From Legionellaceae bacterium (lineage in GTDB: Bacteria; Pseudomonadota; Gammaproteobacteria; Legionellales; Legionellaceae): a stretch of DNA of 64,000 nucleotides. Where the stretch lies: the NCBI GenBank assembly GCA_030148065.1, contig JASBUC010000022.1, positions 1 through 64,000 on the forward strand. The letters are read 5' to 3'. A program made the position numbers and the translations under genes. Shown one piece after another: positions 9,236-19,168 of the stretch; position 1 is the first letter of the stretch, and each line of letters starts with the position of its first letter. The notes under the pieces are model-generated. The model made no database searches, had not been told where the DNA came from, and saw nothing but the letters and a program-made list of their open reading frames with translations.

Positions 9236-10612
9236 TTACTCAGCAAACAGGGCATCGCAAAGTTTGCTAGCATAACCTGTATAAGTACTAGGTGTTAAGG
9301 CGAGTAGACGTTCTTTGGCTTTTGAGTCAATTTGCAGTTTGTCAATGAAACGTTTGATGGATTGCTCCGTCATGTCATGCCCTCTAGTTAGTTCTTTTAA
9401 CTGCTCATAAGGCGAGTCAATGTTCTCTATGCGCATGACCGATTGAATGGCTTCTGCTAGGACTTCCCATCGATTCTCTAAGTCTTTATTTAAAACAGGC
9501 GCATTGATTTCTAGTTTCCCTAGACCTTTTAATAAGCTTTTATAAGCAAGTAGGCTGTGACCAAAGCCAACGCCTAGGTTTCTAAGAGTCGTTGAATCGG
9601 TTAGATCTCTTTGCAAGCGTGAAATGGGGAGCTTATTGGCAAAATGACCTAGAAGCGCATTTGATATTCCTAAATTGCCCTCTGAATTTTCAAAGTCAAT
9701 TGGGTTGACCTTATGGGGCATGGTCGATGAGCCAACTTCCCCTTGGACGGTTTTAAGTTTGAAGTAGTCGAGTGAAATGTAATGCCAGACATCACGGCAG
9801 AGATCTAGTAATACGGTATTAAGTCTTGAGTAGATATGAGAGAGCTCTGCGATGAAATCATGGGGTTCAATCTGATTAGTGTGGGCATTGTTCTCTAGTC
9901 CCAGAGATTGGACAAAGGTCTCTGAAAACTGCAACCAGTCTATCTCAGGTAGGGCAATCATGTGAGCATTAAAATTACCAACCGCACCATTGAGCTTACC
10001 TAAAAAGGAGAAGTGTTCAAGTTGGTTGACGGGCTGTCTTAATCGCGCATAAAAGTTTGCAAATTCCTTGCCCATGGTGGTAGGAGTAGCACTTTGACCG
10101 TGAGTTCTTGAGAGCATACTGTGTTGTTGGTAGTGATTGATTAAGGTTTGCAGGGTTTCTAGTATGCTACAAAGTTGAGGTCTTAGTATCTGATTGCAAG
10201 CATCTTTTAGCATTAAGCCATAGGCTAGGTTATTAACGTCTTCTGACGTTAGGCCAAAATGAATCAGGTTTTGCACCTCTGTGCCATAGCCTTTCTCAAT
10301 TAATTGTTGGGTAATGTAGTACTCAACTGCCTTAACATCATGATTGGTGGTTTTCTCAATGGTTTTAACGCTCAAGGCGCTTTCTTGGTCAAATTGATTA
10401 ATAATGTCTTCTAAGTCTTGTATGAGGTTTTCATTCGTTTTAGTGAGCTTGGCAAACGGTTTTAGATCTAGTAGTGCTTTTGCATAGGAGACTTCAACTA
10501 AGACTCGATATCGAATGAGGCCATATTCACTAAAATAAGGAGAAAGTTCTTTGCTTTGTTGGTGATAACGACCATCTAAGGGAGAGAGCGCTGTTAGTTG
10601 TTGAAGAGACAT
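9236..10612 (-). CDS. purB: Adenylosuccinate lyase PurB
   Basis: Catalyses two fumarate-releasing steps in purine synthesis (SAICAR to AICAR, adenylosuccinate to AMP). The start chosen is the ATG at 10612 (MSLQQLTALSPLDGRY), which gives 458 aa and matches the E. coli N-terminus. The frame stays open 21 codons further upstream, but that sequence lacks family similarity. Signatures include SRTHGQSATPTTMGKEFANF and the fumarase/lyase motif GEVGSSTMPHKVNPIDFEN with the mobile catalytic serine loop. It is the first gene of the minus-strand purB-nadB-nadA run. Confidence 0.96.
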   Translation of the reverse strand: MSLQQLTALSPLDGRYHQQSKELSPYFSEYGLIRYRVLVEVSYAKALLDLKPFAKLTKTNENLIQDLEDIINQFDQESALSVKTIEKTTNHDVKAVEYYITQQLIEKGYGTEVQNLIHFGLTSEDVNNLAYGLMLKDACNQILRPQLCSILETLQTLINHYQQHSMLSRTHGQSATPTTMGKEFANFYARLRQPVNQLEHFSFLGKLNGAVGNFNAHMIALPEIDWLQFSETFVQSLGLENNAHTNQIEPHDFIAELSHIYSRLNTVLLDLCRDVWHYISLDYFKLKTVQGEVGSSTMPHKVNPIDFENSEGNLGISNALLGHFANKLPISRLQRDLTDSTTLRNLGVGFGHSLLAYKSLLKGLGKLEINAPVLNKDLENRWEVLAEAIQSVMRIENIDSPYEQLKELTRGHDMTEQSIKRFIDKLQIDSKAKERLLALTPSTYTGYASKLCDALFAE

Positions 10613-10942
10613 ATTGATAAAAAATTCATGGTTCAAGTGGTGGACCATTCTAGCGAGAATGCGCGAGAAATGCACTTAAAAGCTTACTGGAGACAGGGCA
10701 AACTCATGAATGGTTTTTTAGTGTCCAGTCTAGGCAAAGTTGTTTTGAGGAGCGGAGTTTACAGTCAAGTAAATGAGCACCGCAAAAACAACAGTAACAA
10801 TGAATGGACCAAAAAGACGTTCATGCGTTTGCCCTGTTATTAGAGCTTGCACAAACGAAAGTTAGTCAGAAATGAGTTCAACCGTCAATAATTTGCCAAG
10901 ATTTTGTTTTTTTAAAACAAATTTTTTTTAAATAACTCAATT

Positions 10943-10951
10943 TGTGGATAA
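10943..10951 (-). promoter_or_regulatory. DnaA box 1
   Basis: TGTGGATAA, the exact complement of the consensus TTATCCACA, in an AT-rich intergenic context. Confidence 0.65.
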
Positions 10952-11049
10952 CTTTATTATATATTTCCGTTGAAATTAAAAACCACCTAGCGCTTTAAGT
11001 GTAAGTATATGATTATATTCTAAATATAAAAAACAGGCGAATTTAGTGT

Positions 11050-11072
11050 TTATCCACAAAAACTGTGGATAA
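11050..11072. promoter_or_regulatory. DnaA boxes 2 and 3, inverted pair
   Basis: TTATCCACA at 11050-11058 and TGTGGATAA at 11064-11072 are both perfect and face each other across 5 bp, forming a dyad. The arrangement favours cooperative DnaA binding. The pair is about 195 bp upstream of the prfB start. Confidence 0.7.
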
Positions 11073-11266
11073 ATTTGTGAAAAAGTAGCTAACTGCCTTG
11101 ATTTTCCTTCGGTTCTTGAAGGTGTTAACTCTTATACAATGAGCATGTCTGGCAAAATCTTGACATTGACACTGTGCCTTGTAGTCGGTTGATTTCAGGG
11201 GGAGAAGTCTTGCAATGCTAAGTGATTTAGGTTTACACTCCGGCTATTTTTCTTAAGCATCTCACA

Positions 11267-12365
11267 ATGGAAGAACTAAACCAGTATCATCAAGAGATCA
11301 ATCTGTTAAGCGAGCGCCTGCAGGCACTTAGGGGGTATCTTTGACTTTGCTAGCAAAGAAGAACGATTGGAAGAAATTGAAGCAGAGTTAGAAGAAGGCA
11401 GCGTTTGGTCAACGCCCAAAAAAGCAGAAGCCTTGGGAAAAGAGAAAGCACAACTTGCCAGTGTGGTTGAGGCAATTAACTCTGCCACTCAAACCTTGGC
11501 AGACTCTAAAGAATTGTTGGAATTAATGGCGTTGGAAAATGATGATTCCTTTTTAGAATCTGTCAATGCAGACATTGAGGATGCCAAGTCCTTGGTTGCT
11601 AAACTTGAATTCAACCGCATGTTCTCTGAAGAAGTCGATGCATGTGATGCCTACCTTGACATTCAGTCAGGCTCAGGTGGCACAGAAGCGCAAGACTGGG
11701 CTGAAATGTTGCTCAGAATGTATTTGCGTTTTTGTGAAAAACAAGGATTTGAAACAGAGTTAATCGAAGCATCTCCCGGTGATGTCGCAGGCATTAAAAG
11801 TGCCACCATTCATTTAAAAGGGGAGCATGCGTTTGGTTGGTTGAAAACTGAAACAGGTGTGCATCGTTTGGTTCGAAAATCCCCTTTTGACTCTGGTAAT
11901 AGACGACACACTTCTTTTGCCGCAGTGTTTGTTTCACCAGATATTTCTGATGATTTTGACATAGACATTCAAGCGAAAGACTTAAGAATTGACACCTATC
12001 GTGCAAGTGGGGCCGGCGGTCAACATGTCAACCGCACGGATTCGGCTGTGCGAATTACACACATACCTAGTGGGGTTGTGGTTCAATGTCAAAATGATCG
12101 TAGTCAACATAAAAATAAAGACACCGCTATGAAGCAATTACGCGCTAAACTCTATGAGTTGGAAATGCAGAAAAAGCAGGAGAAACAGCAACAAGTTGAA
12201 GCAACTAAATCTGATATCGGTTGGGGAAGTCAAATTCGTTCATACGTACTCGATCAATCCCGTATCAAAGATTTACGCACTGGCGTTGAAAATACAAATA
12301 CTCAAGCAGTGTTAGATGGGGATCTATTAAAGTTCATAGAAGCAACAATTTTACAAAACGATTAA
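11267..12365 (+). CDS. prfB: Peptide chain release factor 2, programmed +1 frameshift
   Basis: Terminates translation at UGA and UAA. Translation starts at the ATG at 11267 and meets an in-frame UGA after 25 codons (11342-11344). The full protein needs a +1 shift there and continues in the frame beginning GAC at 11343, giving 365 aa, the usual RF2 length. The downstream frame holds the RF2 anticodon-like SPF motif ([14 protein letters not shown]) and the catalytic GGQ loop ([15 protein letters not shown]). lysS begins 18 bp later, the same order as prfB-lysS in E. coli. The break is regulation, not damage. Confidence 0.96.
11327..11345 (+). promoter_or_regulatory. RF2 autoregulatory frameshift site
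   Basis: An internal Shine-Dalgarno-like AGGGGG (11330-11335) lies just upstream of the slippery CTT-TGA-C (339-345 of this block). This is the arrangement known for prfB: slow UGA reading when RF2 is scarce lets the ribosome slip +1, so RF2 controls its own synthesis. Confidence 0.95.
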
Positions 12366-12383
12366 ATGTATTAGGGGTGAGTT

Positions 12384-13883
12384 ATGGTGGAAGAAACAAG
12401 TAATCTAAGCGAGAGTGAAGTTGCAAGTCTTCGTCGAGAAAAACTACAGAAATTAAGAAGTGGGGGGTTTAATTTCCCCAATGAGTTCAAACGTGAACAA
12501 TTGGCAGCAAAACTTGTTGAGAATTACGATCAATACACCAAAGAAGAACTCTCTGACATGGCTGTTGAGGCAAAAATTGCAGGACGAATTGTTTTAAGAC
12601 GGGTGATGGGCAAGGCAAGTTTTTTCCACTTACAAGATGTCTCCGGTCGTTTGCAAGTCTATGTAAACGTTAAAGATCTAGGTGAGCAATATGAGGCCTT
12701 TAAAGAGTGGGACTTAGGGGACATTGTTGGTGTTTGCGGAACACTATTTAAAACCAATACGGGCGAATTAAGCTTGTGGGCAAGCAAGCTTCAATTATTA
12801 ACTAAGTCTATTCAACCGCTTCCTGATAAATTTCATGGCTTGAGTGATGTTGAGCGTTGCTATCGGCAGCGCTATGTGGATTTAATCGCCAATCAGGAAA
12901 CTCGAGAGCTCTTTTTGATGCGAAGTCGCATTATTAAAAGCGTGCGTGAGTTTATGGATCAGAATGATTATTTGGAAGTCGAAACACCGATGATGCACCC
13001 TATACCAGGAGGTGCACTTGCAAAGCCTTTTGTGACTCATCACAACAGTCTAGACATGGACATGTACTTAAGAATTGCGCCTGAGCTCTATTTAAAGCGG
13101 TTGGTCGTCGGGGGGTTTGAGCGTGTCTATGAAATTAATCGTAATTTTAGAAATGAGGGTTTATCTACAAGACATAACCCAGAGTTCACCATGATTGAGT
13201 TCTATCAAGCCTATGCAACCTACAAAGACATGATTGATTTAACAGAACGGTTGATGAGAGCGCTTGCTCTTAAGGTGAAGGGGACGCTTTCTTTTACTTA
13301 TCAAGATAAGACTTTGGATTTTGAAAAGCCGTTTAAAAAGATTTCTGTTCATGATGCCATCTTAGAGTACAACCCCTCCATTACGAAAGAGGATCTACAA
13401 TCGCTTACGAAGACAAAGAGCATTGCTGAGCGCTTAGGTATTGCAAATGTAGCCAGCATGGGGCTTGGTAAACTGTGGATGGAAATTTTCGAGGAGACAG
13501 TTGAAGAAAAGCTAATGCAACCTACCTTTGTGACTGAGTACCCAACCGAAGTCTCTCCGCTTGCTCGTAAAAATGACCTGAATCCTTTTATCAGTGACAG
13601 ATTTGAGTTTTTCGTTGTTGGACGAGAGCTTGCTAATGGGTTTTCTGAGTTAAATGATGCCGAAGATCAAGCCGAGCGCTTTAAAAAACAAGTTGCTGAA
13701 AAGGACGCTGGAGACTGTGAAGCCATGCACTATGACGCTGATTACATTAAAGCTTTAGAGTATGGTCTACCACCCACAGCGGGAGAAGGCATTGGAATTG
13801 ATAGACTGGTGATGCTATTTACTGACGCTAGTTCAATTCGAGACGTCATTTTATTTCCCCAAATGAAGAAAATTGAAGACTAA
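12384..13883 (+). CDS. lysS: Lysyl-tRNA synthetase, class II
   Basis: Charges tRNA-Lys. The N-terminal OB-fold anticodon-binding domain ([20 protein letters not shown]) is followed by the class II core. Motif 1 is [11 protein letters not shown], motif 2 is [21 protein letters not shown], and motif 3 is [15 protein letters not shown] near the C-terminus. At 499 aa it has normal family length. A GGGGTGA ribosome-binding region lies just before the start, and it is probably co-transcribed with prfB. A short gene for an unknown membrane protein follows after 9 bp. Confidence 0.97.
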   Translation: MVEETSNLSESEVASLRREKLQKLRSGGFNFPNEFKREQLAAKLVENYDQYTKEELSDMAVEAKIAGRIVLRRVMGKASFFHLQDVSGRLQVYVNVKDLGEQYEAFKEWDLGDIVGVCGTLFKTNTGELSLWASKLQLLTKSIQPLPDKFHGLSDVERCYRQRYVDLIANQETRELFLMRSRIIKSVREFMDQNDYLEVETPMMHPIPGGALAKPFVTHHNSLDMDMYLRIAPELYLKRLVVGGFERVYEINRNFRNEGLSTRHNPEFTMIEFYQAYATYKDMIDLTERLMRALALKVKGTLSFTYQDKTLDFEKPFKKISVHDAILEYNPSITKEDLQSLTKTKSIAERLGIANVASMGLGKLWMEIFEETVEEKLMQPTFVTEYPTEVSPLARKNDLNPFISDRFEFFVVGRELANGFSELNDAEDQAERFKKQVAEKDAGDCEAMHYDADYIKALEYGLPPTAGEGIGIDRLVMLFTDASSIRDVILFPQMKKIED

Positions 13884-13892
13884 GGATGTAGT

Positions 13893-15059
13893 ATGTCAAA
13901 AAATAACTCATGGCTTGACTCCATCGAAAGTAGCACTTTTGGAGTGCTAGATGTCAGTAACTCAGCAATGTTTGCTATTTTCGCTAAGAAAAAATGGTTT
14001 AATGGCTTTAATCATAACTGGTTAAGGTTTTTGCTGTTACCCGTTGTTGCAATTGGTTTTATTATCAACTCAATTATTGGTGCGATTCGCTATTCAAAAG
14101 CTGCCAATAAGAATCTAAATAATTTATTGGGCGTGGTAACCCAAATATTAGGTGCGATTGGTGCTAGCATTTCAATTTTTGGGACTCTAATTACCGATGT
14201 TCTCTACCAAACGCCTTTTGCCATTGGCCCTTATTTTTTCTTAGGAGGGGTTGTCCTTGGGTTGTCTTTTAATCTTGCTCAATTAATTGCTAAAACAGTC
14301 TCATTAGCCAGTATGCCAAAGGATTCAATGGAGAGGGCTGTTACCAAAAGAGCAATGGTTACTCATCTCTATGCCAGCTTGATGTTGGCATCAATTGTCG
14401 TCTCTGTTTTTTCCGTGCTGCTCATGCCGGTTTCTCCTCTTATTGCCGCTATTTCTTCCTTTACGGCTGCCGGTTTCTGTCTTGGTAATTTTGTTTGGAA
14501 TTTTATTGTGCCAAACTCACTGAAGTCCAACATTGAGAAAGTTTTCGGACTTCAACTTCCAAGCGAGGACATGACCATTGTGCGCCTCTCTCCTGCGACG
14601 GATTTAAAAATAAGAAGTAGGCTTCATAACCAGCAAGTGCAAGCCGAAAAATCTTCACGTCTTACTTTCTTTCACCGTGCATATCGCAAAGAAGTAGTGG
14701 CTCTTTATTTAAAAGAAGATAAATATATGGAAGTTGAACGTTATTTAAATAAGGAGTTGAATGATAAACTCGCGGGCCTGCATAAGGTTTTAGTAACGAC
14801 CCCAAACTGTCAAAAGCACCTTGATAAAGTCGCTGTTCTTGAAGCAATACAACAAAGTTTGCAGCAAAGAAAACCACTGTCAGGTGAAAGAGTAACTAAG
14901 CTTTTAACCGATGCCAAACTGGCTAGACAGAGCTTCTTGGCTGATGTTGGTGATGTTGAAGATTTGGTTCAGGCTTATTTGGTCTATGCCAGAGAAGTAA
15001 GAGCAAACGAACTGCAAAGCAGCCAGAAAGCCACTTCACAGTTGAGAGGATTGGGTTAG
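13893..15059 (+). CDS. Unrecognised multi-pass membrane protein
   Basis: I do not recognise a family. The first half (about residues 44-205) has four or five hydrophobic segments, for example FLLLPVVAIGFIINSIIGAI, VVTQILGAIGASISIFGTLI, FFLGGVVLGLSFNLAQLI and LMLASIVVSVFSVLLMPV. The second half (about 215-388) is charged, mainly helical and presumably cytoplasmic, with a Q/S-rich end. It begins 9 bp after lysS with a GGATG-type ribosome-binding site, so it may be translated from the prfB-lysS transcript, and it converges on nrdB. Membrane plus helical-tail proteins of this kind are common in Legionellales, but no function can be assigned. Confidence 0.75.
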   Translation: MSKNNSWLDSIESSTFGVLDVSNSAMFAIFAKKKWFNGFNHNWLRFLLLPVVAIGFIINSIIGAIRYSKAANKNLNNLLGVVTQILGAIGASISIFGTLITDVLYQTPFAIGPYFFLGGVVLGLSFNLAQLIAKTVSLASMPKDSMERAVTKRAMVTHLYASLMLASIVVSVFSVLLMPVSPLIAAISSFTAAGFCLGNFVWNFIVPNSLKSNIEKVFGLQLPSEDMTIVRLSPATDLKIRSRLHNQQVQAEKSSRLTFFHRAYRKEVVALYLKEDKYMEVERYLNKELNDKLAGLHKVLVTTPNCQKHLDKVAVLEAIQQSLQQRKPLSGERVTKLLTDAKLARQSFLADVGDVEDLVQAYLVYAREVRANELQSSQKATSQLRGLG

Positions 15060-15067
15060 ATAAGAGC

Positions 15068-16183
15068 TTAGTCTTCATCATCCCAGTTTAGAGTACCACC
15101 TGCTTGATATTCAATCACTCGGGTCTCAAAGAAGTTCTTCTCTTTTTTAAGATCCATCATTTCACTCATCCAAGGGAACGTATTCTCAGCGCCAGGATAT
15201 TGCTCTGGTAAGCCAATTTGAGAGAGTCGGCGATTGGCAATAAAGTGCAGGTATTCTTCAAACATGTTGGCATTCATACCTAAGATACCGTGAGGCATGG
15301 TATCGTGCGCGTATTGATATTCTAGATCAACCCCTTCTTTAATTAACTGAATCATTTCCTGCTGGAAGCTTTCAGTCCAAAGAGCTGGGTTTTCAAGTTT
15401 AATTTGATTTATAACATCAATACCAAAGTTCATATGCATAGACTCATCACGAAGAATGTATTGAAACTGCTCACTGGTTCCAACCATTTTGTTTCGTCGT
15501 CCCATTGATAAAATCTGGGTAAAGCCTACATAGAAAAAGATCCCTTCAAAGACAACATAGAAGGCGATTAAGTCACGAAGTAATCGCTGATCATCTTCAA
15601 GTGTGCCTGTTTGAAAGGTTTGATCGCCCAAGCTTTGTGTAAAGGGAAGTGCCCAAGAGGCTTTCTTGGCAACAGAGGGCAACTCTCGATACATATTAAA
15701 GACTTCTGCTTCATCCAAGCCCAGGCTTTCAATGATGTATTGATAAGCATGAGTGTGCAGTGCTTCTTCAAACGCTTGTCTTAATAAGTACTGTCGACAT
15801 TCAGGGTTGGTAATGTGTTTGTAAACAGCTAACACTAAGTTGTTGGCAACCAATGAATCTGCGGTTGAGAAAAAGCCCAAATTGCGCTTGATAATTCGTC
15901 GTTCATCTTCGGTTAAACCATCTTTACTCTTCCAAAGAGCAACGTCGGCTGCCATGTTGATTTCATTTGGCATCCAGTGGTTAGCGCATCCTGCTAAATA
16001 CTTATCCCAGGCCCAGGTATATTTGAATGGTACGAGTTGATTTAAATCAGCACGACAATTGATAATTTGCTTATCATCGACTCTGATCCTATCGGCACCC
16101 ATTTCCAATGTTTCAAGTCCGCTGGCACCACCTTTACTTGTTGGGCTAACCGCAAGATCATCCCAATTGATAGAAGTTGTCAT
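15068..16183 (-). CDS. nrdB: Ribonucleotide reductase class Ia, beta subunit
   Basis: Carries the di-iron centre and tyrosyl radical for dNTP synthesis. The ligand spacing matches E. coli R2: D109, E140, H143 and the radical Tyr147 in EEALHTHAY correspond to D84, E115, H118 and Y122. A second ligand set is in the [10 protein letters not shown] and [12 protein letters not shown] segments. The C-terminal tail (TLNWDDED) is the acidic peptide that docks on NrdA. The 371-aa length is typical. It follows nrdA after a 69-bp spacer containing a strong hairpin. Confidence 0.96.
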   Translation of the reverse strand: MTTSINWDDLAVSPTSKGGASGLETLEMGADRIRVDDKQIINCRADLNQLVPFKYTWAWDKYLAGCANHWMPNEINMAADVALWKSKDGLTEDERRIIKRNLGFFSTADSLVANNLVLAVYKHITNPECRQYLLRQAFEEALHTHAYQYIIESLGLDEAEVFNMYRELPSVAKKASWALPFTQSLGDQTFQTGTLEDDQRLLRDLIAFYVVFEGIFFYVGFTQILSMGRRNKMVGTSEQFQYILRDESMHMNFGIDVINQIKLENPALWTESFQQEMIQLIKEGVDLEYQYAHDTMPHGILGMNANMFEEYLHFIANRRLSQIGLPEQYPGAENTFPWMSEMMDLKKEKNFFETRVIEYQAGGTLNWDDED

Positions 16184-16201
16184 ATCTTCTCCTCGTTAAA
16201 T

Positions 16202-16240
16202 GAGCTGCTATCCTTGCAAACAAAGGCAAGACAACAGCTC
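16202..16240 (-). promoter_or_regulatory. nrdA-nrdB intercistronic hairpin
   Basis: Two nested inverted repeats, GAGCTG/CAGCTC outside and CTTGC/GCAAG inside, fold a stable stem-loop between nrdA and nrdB. No T-run follows on the minus strand, so it is not an ordinary intrinsic terminator. A role in mRNA processing or in differential NrdA/NrdB expression is plausible. Confidence 0.5.
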
Positions 16241-16252
16241 GGTGATTGCGTT

Positions 16253-19090
16253 TTACTGACAGGCTTCGCAGTCTGGATCAGTAATCGAACATGCTTTTAC
16301 TTCACTACTATTTGACACTTGCACAGCATTCAATCGACCATCATGAATGGTTGATTTTTCAGCATTTGTGGCACCCATACTACGTAAGTAATAAGTTGTT
16401 TTTAATCCTGACTGCCAGGCTTGTTTGTATAGTAGATCGAGTCGCTTTCCAGATGCTTTGTTCATGTAGAGGTTGAGTGATTGAGATTGGTCAATCCACT
16501 TTTGACGGCGTGAACCGGCCTCAACCAGCCAATGCGGCTCTACTTCAAAAGCGGTTAAATAACGTGCTTTGATGTCTTCTGGAATGCGGTCAATATTTTG
16601 CACACTGCCATTGTAATATTTTAAATCATTCACCATGACTTCATCCCAAAGGTTTAATGCTTTTAGCTCGTTGACCAAATGCATGTTAACCACGGTGAAT
16701 TCGCCAGAGAGGTTAGACTTCACAAATAAATTTTGGAAGGTTGGCTCAATTGATTGAGAGACACCACAAATATTTGAAATGGTTGCGGTTGGAGCAATTG
16801 CCATAATATTAGAGTTTCGAACACCAGTTGTGCGGACACTGGTTCGGATAGACTCCCAATCCATCGTTTGGCTCCTGTCTTGCGTTAGGTATTGGCCACG
16901 AGACTCTTGTAGAAGATTAATTGAGTCTATAGGTAGAATGCCTTTGCTCCACAGAGAGCCTTCGTATGAGGAATAAGTTCCTCGCTCTTCAGCCAATTCA
17001 ACAGAGGCCTTAATGGCATAAAAACTTAGTGCTTCCATTGAAATGTCTGCAAACTGTACCGCTTCGTCACTTGCATAACTAATGTTTAATTTATGCAGTG
17101 CATCTTGAAAACCCATCATGCCAAGACCGATAGGACGGTGCTTTAAATTTGAGTTTCTTGCTTGAGGGACGGAGTAATAGTTAATATCAATCACATTATC
17201 GAGCATACGAATAGCCGTCTTAATCGTCTTTTCAAGTTTTTCAAGATTAATGCCACCGTCATCAATGTGAGCAGGAAGGTTAACACTGCCTAAATTGCAT
17301 ACTGCGATTTCATCATCGGAGGTGTTTAAGGTGATTTCAGTGCAAAGGTTTGAACTGTGCACCACGCCACAATGTTGTTGAGGTGAGCGAATGTTGCAAG
17401 GATCTTTGAACGTTATCCATGGGTGACCTGTTTCAAAGAGTAAGCTTAGCATTCTTCGCCATAATTTTACGGCAGATATTTGCTTATAGTGTTTTATTAG
17501 GCCACTTTTGGCTTTTTCTTCGTAAGCAAGATACGCTTTTTCAAACTCCAGACCAAATAGATCATGCAGATCTGGTACATCATCTGGGCTAAATAAAGTC
17601 CAGCTCTCGTCATTAAAAACGCGCTTCATGAATAAATCAGGGATCCAGTTGGCAGTGTTCATGTCATGCGTTCTTCGACGATCATCACCTGTGTTTTTAC
17701 GAAGCTCTAAAAATTCTTCCACATCGAGGTGCCAGCATTCTAAATAAGCACAGACGGCGCCTTTTCGTTTACCGCCTTGGTTGACAGCAACCGCTGTTGC
17801 ATCAGCCACATTTAAGAAAGGGACTACGCCTAGGGAATTGCCATTGGTGCCATGAATGTGAGATCCCATGGCGCGGACATTGGTCCAGTCATTTCCTAGG
17901 CCGCCGGCAAATTTCGATAACAGCGCATTGTCTTTGATAGCAGAATAAATGCCATCTAAAGAATCAGGTACCGTGGTTAAATAGCAGCTAGAAAGCTGTG
18001 GTCTTAAGGTACCTGCGTTAAACAAGGTTGGCGTTGAGGTCATGTAATCAAGTGATGAGAGTAGGTTATAGAACTCAATTGCTTTGTCATTTTTATTTTT
18101 TTCTCGAATGGCAAGTCCCATGGCCACACGCATATAGAGGGCTTGTGGTAGTTCATAACGAGTGCCTTTTGAGTGGATGAAGTATCGATCATAGAGCGTT
18201 TGCAGCCCTAAGTAGGTAAATTGGTTGTCTCGCTCTGGCTTAATTGCTTTACCAAGCTTTTTCAAATTAAACTGCTTTAATTGGCTGTCTAAGATGTTGA
18301 GCTCAATTCCTTTGTTAATATAGGCTGAAAAGTATTCTGGATAGAGAGAAGCCATTTCATCATAAGTGGCACTGCTGCCAAGCCCAAGAAAGGAGAGTGC
18401 TTCCGATCTAAGTGTGTGTAGTAAGAGCCTTGCGGTTGCATAAGTATGATTGGGCTCTTTTTCTACTAGAGTACGAGCAGACATAATCATGGCTTTGTGT
18501 ACGTCATCAAGTGAAGCCATGTTAAAGAGATTTTTGAGCGTTTCTTTTAGGATTGGTTCAGCAGAGACGCCCTCAAGCCCTGCACTTGCGTCTTCGATGA
18601 TTGTTCGTAAGCGCTCTTTATCTAAGGCTTCTTTTTCACCATTTGGTAGAAGTATGTATAAAACACCATCCTCTTGCTGAGCGTCATTTTGTTCAGAAGC
18701 TCTTAAGGCACGTTGTTGTTCTCTGTATAAAACGTAAGAGCGGGCAACTTTATGTTCACCGGCTCTCATCAGAGCAAGCTCTACTTGATCTTGTATTTCT
18801 TCGATATGAACCGTGCCACCAGAGGGTAGTCGTCGAGTAAAGATTTTATTAATTTGATTTGCCAAACGGCTCACTGTTTCATGAATTCGGTTGCTTGCAG
18901 CAGCACTGCCGCCTTCTACGGCAAGAAAGGCTTTGGTCATAGCCAATTTTATCTTGTTGGAGTCAAAGGCAACAACTTTACCATTTCGCTTAATCGTCTT
19001 AATGGTGCCTGGTGCAGTTGCATCGATTTCGTGTTTTGACTGGGTCGGTATTACTGTTTTTACTTCTTGTGGTTCTTGTGTTGATTGCAT
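16253..19090 (-). CDS. nrdA: Ribonucleotide reductase class Ia, alpha subunit, two ATP cones
   Basis: The catalytic subunit reduces ribonucleoside diphosphates. The 945-aa protein carries two consecutive N-terminal ATP-cone domains: one at about residues 29-130 (KTIKRNGKVVAFDSNKIKLA) and a second at about 145-240 (LYILLPNGEKEALDKERLRT). This resembles the Pseudomonas-type enzyme rather than the single-cone E. coli protein. The ten-stranded barrel follows, with GLGNDWTNVRA, the active-site NLCTEI segment and a C-terminal CSITDPDCEACQ redox tail. It starts with ATG after a GGAGAG ribosome-binding site, and its upstream region has NrdR and DnaA boxes. Confidence 0.97.
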   Translation of the reverse strand: MQSTQEPQEVKTVIPTQSKHEIDATAPGTIKTIKRNGKVVAFDSNKIKLAMTKAFLAVEGGSAAASNRIHETVSRLANQINKIFTRRLPSGGTVHIEEIQDQVELALMRAGEHKVARSYVLYREQQRALRASEQNDAQQEDGVLYILLPNGEKEALDKERLRTIIEDASAGLEGVSAEPILKETLKNLFNMASLDDVHKAMIMSARTLVEKEPNHTYATARLLLHTLRSEALSFLGLGSSATYDEMASLYPEYFSAYINKGIELNILDSQLKQFNLKKLGKAIKPERDNQFTYLGLQTLYDRYFIHSKGTRYELPQALYMRVAMGLAIREKNKNDKAIEFYNLLSSLDYMTSTPTLFNAGTLRPQLSSCYLTTVPDSLDGIYSAIKDNALLSKFAGGLGNDWTNVRAMGSHIHGTNGNSLGVVPFLNVADATAVAVNQGGKRKGAVCAYLECWHLDVEEFLELRKNTGDDRRRTHDMNTANWIPDLFMKRVFNDESWTLFSPDDVPDLHDLFGLEFEKAYLAYEEKAKSGLIKHYKQISAVKLWRRMLSLLFETGHPWITFKDPCNIRSPQQHCGVVHSSNLCTEITLNTSDDEIAVCNLGSVNLPAHIDDGGINLEKLEKTIKTAIRMLDNVIDINYYSVPQARNSNLKHRPIGLGMMGFQDALHKLNISYASDEAVQFADISMEALSFYAIKASVELAEERGTYSSYEGSLWSKGILPIDSINLLQESRGQYLTQDRSQTMDWESIRTSVRTTGVRNSNIMAIAPTATISNICGVSQSIEPTFQNLFVKSNLSGEFTVVNMHLVNELKALNLWDEVMVNDLKYYNGSVQNIDRIPEDIKARYLTAFEVEPHWLVEAGSRRQKWIDQSQSLNLYMNKASGKRLDLLYKQAWQSGLKTTYYLRSMGATNAEKSTIHDGRLNAVQVSNSSEVKACSITDPDCEACQ

Positions 19091-19168
19091 GGGGTTTTCT
19101 CTCCGGTTGTTATTATTACCCTAAAAGGCCATCCTCCTTGATTAACATTCTAAATCTAAGCTTAAACT

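Larger units (their letters stand above)
10613..11266. other. purB-prfB intergenic region with DnaA-box cluster
   Basis: A 654-bp gap between divergently oriented genes. It contains three perfect 9-mer DnaA boxes (10943-10951, 11050-11058, 11064-11072), long T and A runs near 10905-10930, and AT-rich stretches at about 10952-10965 and 11007-11032 between the boxes. No tRNA or convincing long gene is visible. A 40-codon frame with one predicted membrane helix lies at complement 10730-10852 and is described as a finding only. The promoters of purB and prfB must be here, but I cannot place them confidently. Confidence 0.6.

Noticed and set aside
10613-10675. 21-residue N-terminal extension of PurB
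   Set aside because: The family N-terminus begins exactly at the ATG at 10612, giving the standard length.
10598-10843. Plus-strand 81-codon frame antisense to the purB start
   Set aside because: It overlaps the conserved purB N-terminus, has basic low-information composition, no family resemblance and no ribosome-binding site.
11267-11344. prfB as a frameshifted pseudogene
   Set aside because: The break is the canonical RF2 CTT-TGA frameshift site with an internal Shine-Dalgarno sequence, and the joined product is full length.
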